Source: Pagrus major | Lineage: Eukaryota; Chordata; Actinopteri; Spariformes; Sparidae | Reading direction: 5' to 3' | Assembly: GCF_040436345.1 (NCBI RefSeq) | Contig: NC_133223.1 | Coordinates: 12,035,113 to 12,099,112 of the forward strand | DNA length: 64,000 nt | Shown here: positions 60,796-64,000 of the stretch, piece by piece | Position numbering within the stretch: position 1 is the first letter of the stretch | Layout of the letters: the number at the start of each line of letters is the position of its first letter | Made by a program: the position numbers and the translations under genes | The notes under the pieces: generated by a model | What the model was told of the DNA's origin: nothing | The model's input: the letters and a program-made list of their open reading frames with translations, nothing else | The model's database searches: none

Positions 60796-60895
60796 CTTCT
60801 TCTTCTTCTTCTGCTTTTTCTTCGTCTTCTTCTTCTCCTTAATTGTGTTTATTGGCGGTTCGTAACCATCGTAGACGCATACCGCCACCCACCGT
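60796..60895 (+). repeat. (TTC)n tract with retroelement-like tail remnant
   Basis: A TTC-rich run is followed directly by TTTATTGGCGGTTCGTAACC and ATACCGCCACCCACCG. This pairing of TTC run and GGCGGT...ACCGCCACC is familiar from truncated fish retroelement ends (from memory). Confidence 0.5.
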
Positions 60896-61548
60896 TCATT
60901 AATGTATTATTTAGAGTAATTGATACTACCGCAGCCTTAAACACTCTAAAAGCTCATTTTAAAAAGAGAATTTGCAATTAAATATAACAGCAACGTTTTT
61001 GAAAATGCTTAGACCCCAATCTACGTTTTGCTCCGTATTGATTCATGCATTGTTTTCTTCTTCAAGTTTTTAAGGGGTGAAAGCCCCCTAAGCTAATAAA
61101 GACCAACAGCGCCCCCGCTCGTCTGGCGAGTATATTTGGGCTAGTCCACGCTTTGTATGACCCGTTTCTGATTTGGGGGAAGTTTTTTAAATATTATTAC
61201 TCCTGCAAAATGACTTCCAAAACAAAAAAGACTAGAAACACGACCACTACTGACATACCAAACTAAATGAACAACTGCAACCTCTGGGAATCCCTGAAAC
61301 ACGCCCAGGGTCCGTGGAATGGTCCACTGCTGGGCTGATGGTGGACACATTACATTTAAAAATCCTTAATTTTGCAGACAAAGTACCACGACACGATAAT
61401 TTAGGTGAAAGAATATTTTGATCAATCGAGAAATATACGTAAAGTGTCTGTCAATATGTCTCAAAGTACTGGGTGTGGTGTGTTTATGGTTTATGAGGAA
61501 GCAAGCACCCCTACGCATTACCTTCATTTTAAGGTGCACTTTCCAGAC

Positions 61549-61563
61549 GCGGAAGCGACTTCC
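61549..61563. promoter_or_regulatory. Inverted ETS-type site pair upstream of uchl3
   Basis: CGGAAG followed after three bases by CTTCC forms an inverted pair about 75 bp before the uchl3 ATG. CGGAAG is the core of ETS/GABP sites, common in TATA-less housekeeping promoters. Function is inferred. Confidence 0.4.
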
Positions 61564-61638
61564 AGCTGTCAAGTAGATTTTGGTAAATCAGTTTCAGCTC
61601 TCGGTTGAAAGGAAAATAGCGATTGATCTCACGTCAAA

Positions 61639-61680
61639 ATGGACTGTCCACGCTGGCTGCCTCTGGAGTCAAATCCTGAA
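61639..61680 (+). CDS. uchl3: uchl3 exon 1 (start codon)
   Basis: 42 nt: [14 protein letters not shown], donor GAA|GTATGT, phase 0. Matches human MEGQRWLPLEANPE. Confidence 0.95.
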
Positions 61681-64000
61681 GTATGTGTTATCAATCCTTT
61701 TTAAACTGTGTGGTTTATCGAAGTCATTCATTCGCAAGCATGTGAGAGATAGCTAACTTGTAGCTAGCAGAGAGAACAAAAGCTGAAGCCGGTGTAACTG
61801 CTTTGCTAAACCCAACAGCAGTTTGAATAATGTGTTTATTTGTGTCTTGTCATTTCAGGTCATGAATAAGGTAAGTACTGTCTTCTGGTTCATTTTAACA
61901 CCACATGGGCCTGTGTTATCAGCGGCTAAGTGACTTGCAGAGGTGCAGGGCCTATCCAGCGGCGAAGCTACATCCAATGTAACGGTGTCATTAAAGACGA
62001 CACAAGCACCACTGGCTGATGAACACAAACAGGCCCGTAAAGACCTCAACACAAGCATTACTGCAGCAGCATGCTGTGACTGTATGCCTAAGTTTAAGTT
62101 GTCTCGCGTTAATTCTCGAGATTCAAACATAAAACAAATTAGATGTTAGTCACAGATTAATTGCCAGACTAATTACTGCCCAATTTTAGGAATGTCAAGA
62201 GGCTGGATGTTTTTAGACAATCTCAGTCTGTAAATGCAAGGGCAGTTCATCTGATGGATATCACCCTAGAGGACACGCACAAGTTCACAGGAATTATGTC
62301 ATCTGACATCAATTATGAGGAAACGTTGAGGTAGAGTTGGATTGGTACATTTCCAATTCTTTCATTTAAATACATTGCAACCGTTGAGTCAATACAGAGC
62401 AGGTCAGGTGAACGTGGAAAATGTTAAACTTATCCAGGAGACAGCTTCGACAACAACAACAACTTTGAGTTTAGCTTGTTTGCCAGATGATGCTAGGTTT
62501 GCTTAATATCTTTGAAAGCATGCACATTTACTCTCAGCTTTTGTGTAGTTTGTCAATTGTTTGGGAATGAGGCAAACCTGGCAGTTTGGAGATGTGTATG
62601 GACTGGATCCAGAGCTTCTCAACATGGTCCCAAGACCAGTGGCGGCAGTGCTGCTACTTTTCCCAGTGACAGAAAAGGTACTTTTATTGGTTTTGCAATA
62701 CATTTGATGTAAAATGTATTAATGGCATGTTCATGAACCATAATGGAGGTCTCCACATTATGTTTTAACTGATGAATTCTGTACTGACTCATGTCCGCGC
62801 CAGGAGAAACAATGTTCAACAAAAATTAATCCTCTCCTACTTATGCCCAGTATGAGACATTCAAGCAGGAGGAAGAAGAGAAACTCAAGGGTCAGCCACA
62901 GGAGGTCTCTCCTGACGTCTACTTCGTCAAGCAAACTATTGGAAACGCCTGTGGGACAATAGGATTAATTCATGCAGTGGCAAACAACAAGGCACACCTG
63001 GAATTTGGTGAGTACTCATTCCGTTCATTTCATATGCAGTGGTAGAGATGTGAGAGGTTCCCATGTTTATAACAGAGTGACAACTTAAGAAGGTTGTGAT
63101 TGCCGTGTTGAAATTCTGTGAATTAACATTGCAACACTATGTTATTAGTAACATTTTTTAGAAAAAAGTTGTGTTGATATAACGGCAGAACAGTTTAAGG
63201 TGTTTATTGTGCATTTCTTTCTATGACTTCATTTTCCGACTACCTAACAACAGAATACAGTATAGTATATAATCTTCTATTACAATATCAGTGTATCACC
63301 CAGCTCTAAATCCAAATGCTTTTGTCCTGTCCCTTCCTAGATAAACTTAACCAAGCTTGCAGACATTTTTCGATAGGGTTTACTGTTTGATGTCCTTTTC
63401 TCTCCTCAGAGTCTGATTCTGCTCTGAAGAAGTTTATTGAACAAACCTCTAAAATGACCCCAGAGGAAAGGGCCACCTTCCTGGAAAAAGATGAGGTAAG
63501 AAACGATGAAAAGAAAATCTTTGCTCAAATATGTGTTGATTAAGTGGTCAGAGTTGGCCACATGAGTGAAGGACTACAATAGCTATTTGAGTTTGGCAGG
63601 TTTTCACAAAGGAATTAAGGCTTTGTGCTCATAGGACACCTACCTATTATTGTAATCAGTGGGGGAACAGATGAAAAAATGTTTTGGCCCAAGACCTTTA
63701 TCAGTGTCACAACACCCTTACCAATATTTTATTGGCTACTTTACTTGTGTAGTAATGATACGATTGAGAAGAATCCTCTGTTTCCTTTGAACAAGCATTT
63801 ACAATTTTATGTGACAGCTCTGTAGCTGTCCTTGTCAGGTAATAATGTTATAATAATGTGTCATATGTTGAATGAAAAATCTCAAATGTGTAAGAGAGTG
63901 TTAAAATTGCCGTGAAGTAAAATAAAAATAATGGCTTCTTTTCCTCCTTTCTGTTTCAGAGTATACGTGTCACACATGAATCCAGTGCACAGGAGGGACA
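61639..64000 (+). CDS. uchl3: uchl3, ubiquitin carboxyl-terminal hydrolase L3, 5' six exons, truncated by window end
   Basis: Seen: exons 61639-61680, 61859-61870, 62549-62677, 62851-63007, 63410-63495 and 63960-64000 (continuing) give one frame starting [14 protein letters not shown]. The oxyanion Gln89 (KQTIGNACG) and catalytic Cys95 fall at exactly the human UCHL3 numbers. The catalytic His and Asp lie beyond the window. Known: a cytosolic peptidase C12 enzyme that releases small adducts and short extensions from ubiquitin and NEDD8. UCHL1 is less likely because the N-terminus and the [20 protein letters not shown] region follow UCHL3. Context: divergent from commd6 with about 1.04 kb between start codons. 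Oddity: exon 2 is only 12 nt. The helix coded at the start of exon 3 ([12 protein letters not shown]) is more diverged from human than the rest. Confidence 0.96.
61859..61870 (+). CDS. uchl3: uchl3 exon 2 (12-nt microexon)
   Basis: Only four codons, VMNK, between tttcag and GTAAGT, phase 0 at both ends. Aligns to VTNQ of human UCHL3, so it is needed to fill the protein; far below any ORF caller's limit. Confidence 0.92.
61871..62548. other. uchl3 intron 2
   Basis: 678 bp, no feature recognised. Confidence 0.85.
62549..62677 (+). CDS. uchl3: uchl3 exon 3
   Basis: 129 nt, 43 codons, phase 0: [20 protein letters not shown], then [19 protein letters not shown] and VTEK. The acceptor is ttttgtgtag, read from phase and homology. 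Confidence 0.94.
62851..63007 (+). CDS. uchl3: uchl3 exon 4 (catalytic Cys95)
   Basis: 157 nt: [33 protein letters not shown], ending LEF plus one base. Carries oxyanion Gln89 and nucleophile Cys95. Donor TTTG|GTGAGT. Confidence 0.97.
63008..63409. other. uchl3 intron 4
   Basis: 402 bp, no feature recognised. Confidence 0.85.
63410..63495 (+). CDS. uchl3: uchl3 exon 5
   Basis: 86 nt: [16 protein letters not shown] then [13 protein letters not shown], donor GAG|GTAAGA, phase 0. Precedes the active-site crossover loop. Confidence 0.95.
63496..63959. other. uchl3 intron 5
   Basis: 464 bp, no feature recognised. Confidence 0.85.
63960..64000 (+). CDS. uchl3: uchl3 exon 6 (partial, cut by window end)
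   Basis: Starts [13 protein letters not shown] after ctgtttcag and continues past the edge. This region begins the crossover loop in human UCHL3. Confidence 0.93.

Larger units (their letters stand above)
60597..61638. promoter_or_regulatory. Divergent commd6/uchl3 promoter region
   Basis: Intergenic 1.04 kb between opposite start codons, the only space for both promoters. It holds a TTC-rich tract with a retroelement-like remnant (60796-60895) and an inverted ETS-type pair at 61550-61563 near uchl3. No TATA box stands out. Transcription start sites cannot be fixed from sequence alone. Confidence 0.6.

Noticed and set aside
1..64000. Search for CRISPR arrays, operons, tRNA or rRNA genes
   Set aside because: Vertebrate nuclear DNA with spliced genes; no regularly spaced direct repeats or cloverleaf genes were recognised by eye.

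Overview
The window is vertebrate nuclear DNA, almost certainly from a ray-finned fish. Genes are split into short exons with GT-AG introns. The DNA is rich in dinucleotide microsatellites and short inverted-repeat elements typical of teleost genomes, and the proteins read as fish orthologues of human genes. Assignment to a spiny-rayed (acanthomorph) fish is an inference from the repeat types and is not proven here.

Three protein-coding genes were rebuilt exon by exon. (1) tbc1d4 (AS160, a Rab GTPase-activating protein of insulin-driven GLUT4 traffic) lies on the minus strand, with coding exons from 54439 down to 23075. The 23 exons join in one open frame of 1250 residues. (2) commd6 (COMM-domain protein of the Commander/CCC complex) lies on the minus strand from 60596 down to 57537, with 7 exons and 199 residues. 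(3) uchl3 (ubiquitin C-terminal hydrolase L3) lies on the plus strand from 61639 and runs off the right edge in exon 6. From memory, the order tbc1d4-commd6-uchl3, with commd6 and uchl3 head to head about 1 kb apart, is the same as on human chromosome 13, which independently supports all three names.

Layout: 1-20.5 kb shows no convincing coding exon. It holds microsatellites, a few decayed dispersed elements and unique-looking sequence; in human the neighbour on this side is KLF12, so part of it may be regulatory desert. 20.5-23.07 kb is probably the tbc1d4 3' untranslated region. 23.07-54.44 kb is tbc1d4, whose introns carry a decayed LINE reverse transcriptase, several inverted-repeat elements and an 0.86 kb pentanucleotide array. 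54.44-55.3 kb is the CpG-rich tbc1d4 promoter side. 57.5-60.6 kb is commd6, 60.6-61.64 kb the divergent promoter region, and 61.64-64 kb the 5' half of uchl3.

The three genes do not form a pathway. They act in insulin-regulated vesicle traffic, endosomal recycling/NF-kB control and ubiquitin processing, and are linked only by conserved synteny. No CRISPR array, tRNA, rRNA or clearly novel gene system was found. The most interesting points are a 12-nt microexon in uchl3, a symmetric cassette exon in tbc1d4 matching the mammalian alternatively spliced segment, a stop-free GATA-dense pentamer array inside tbc1d4, and a dispersed repeat carrying two DR1 nuclear-receptor motifs.
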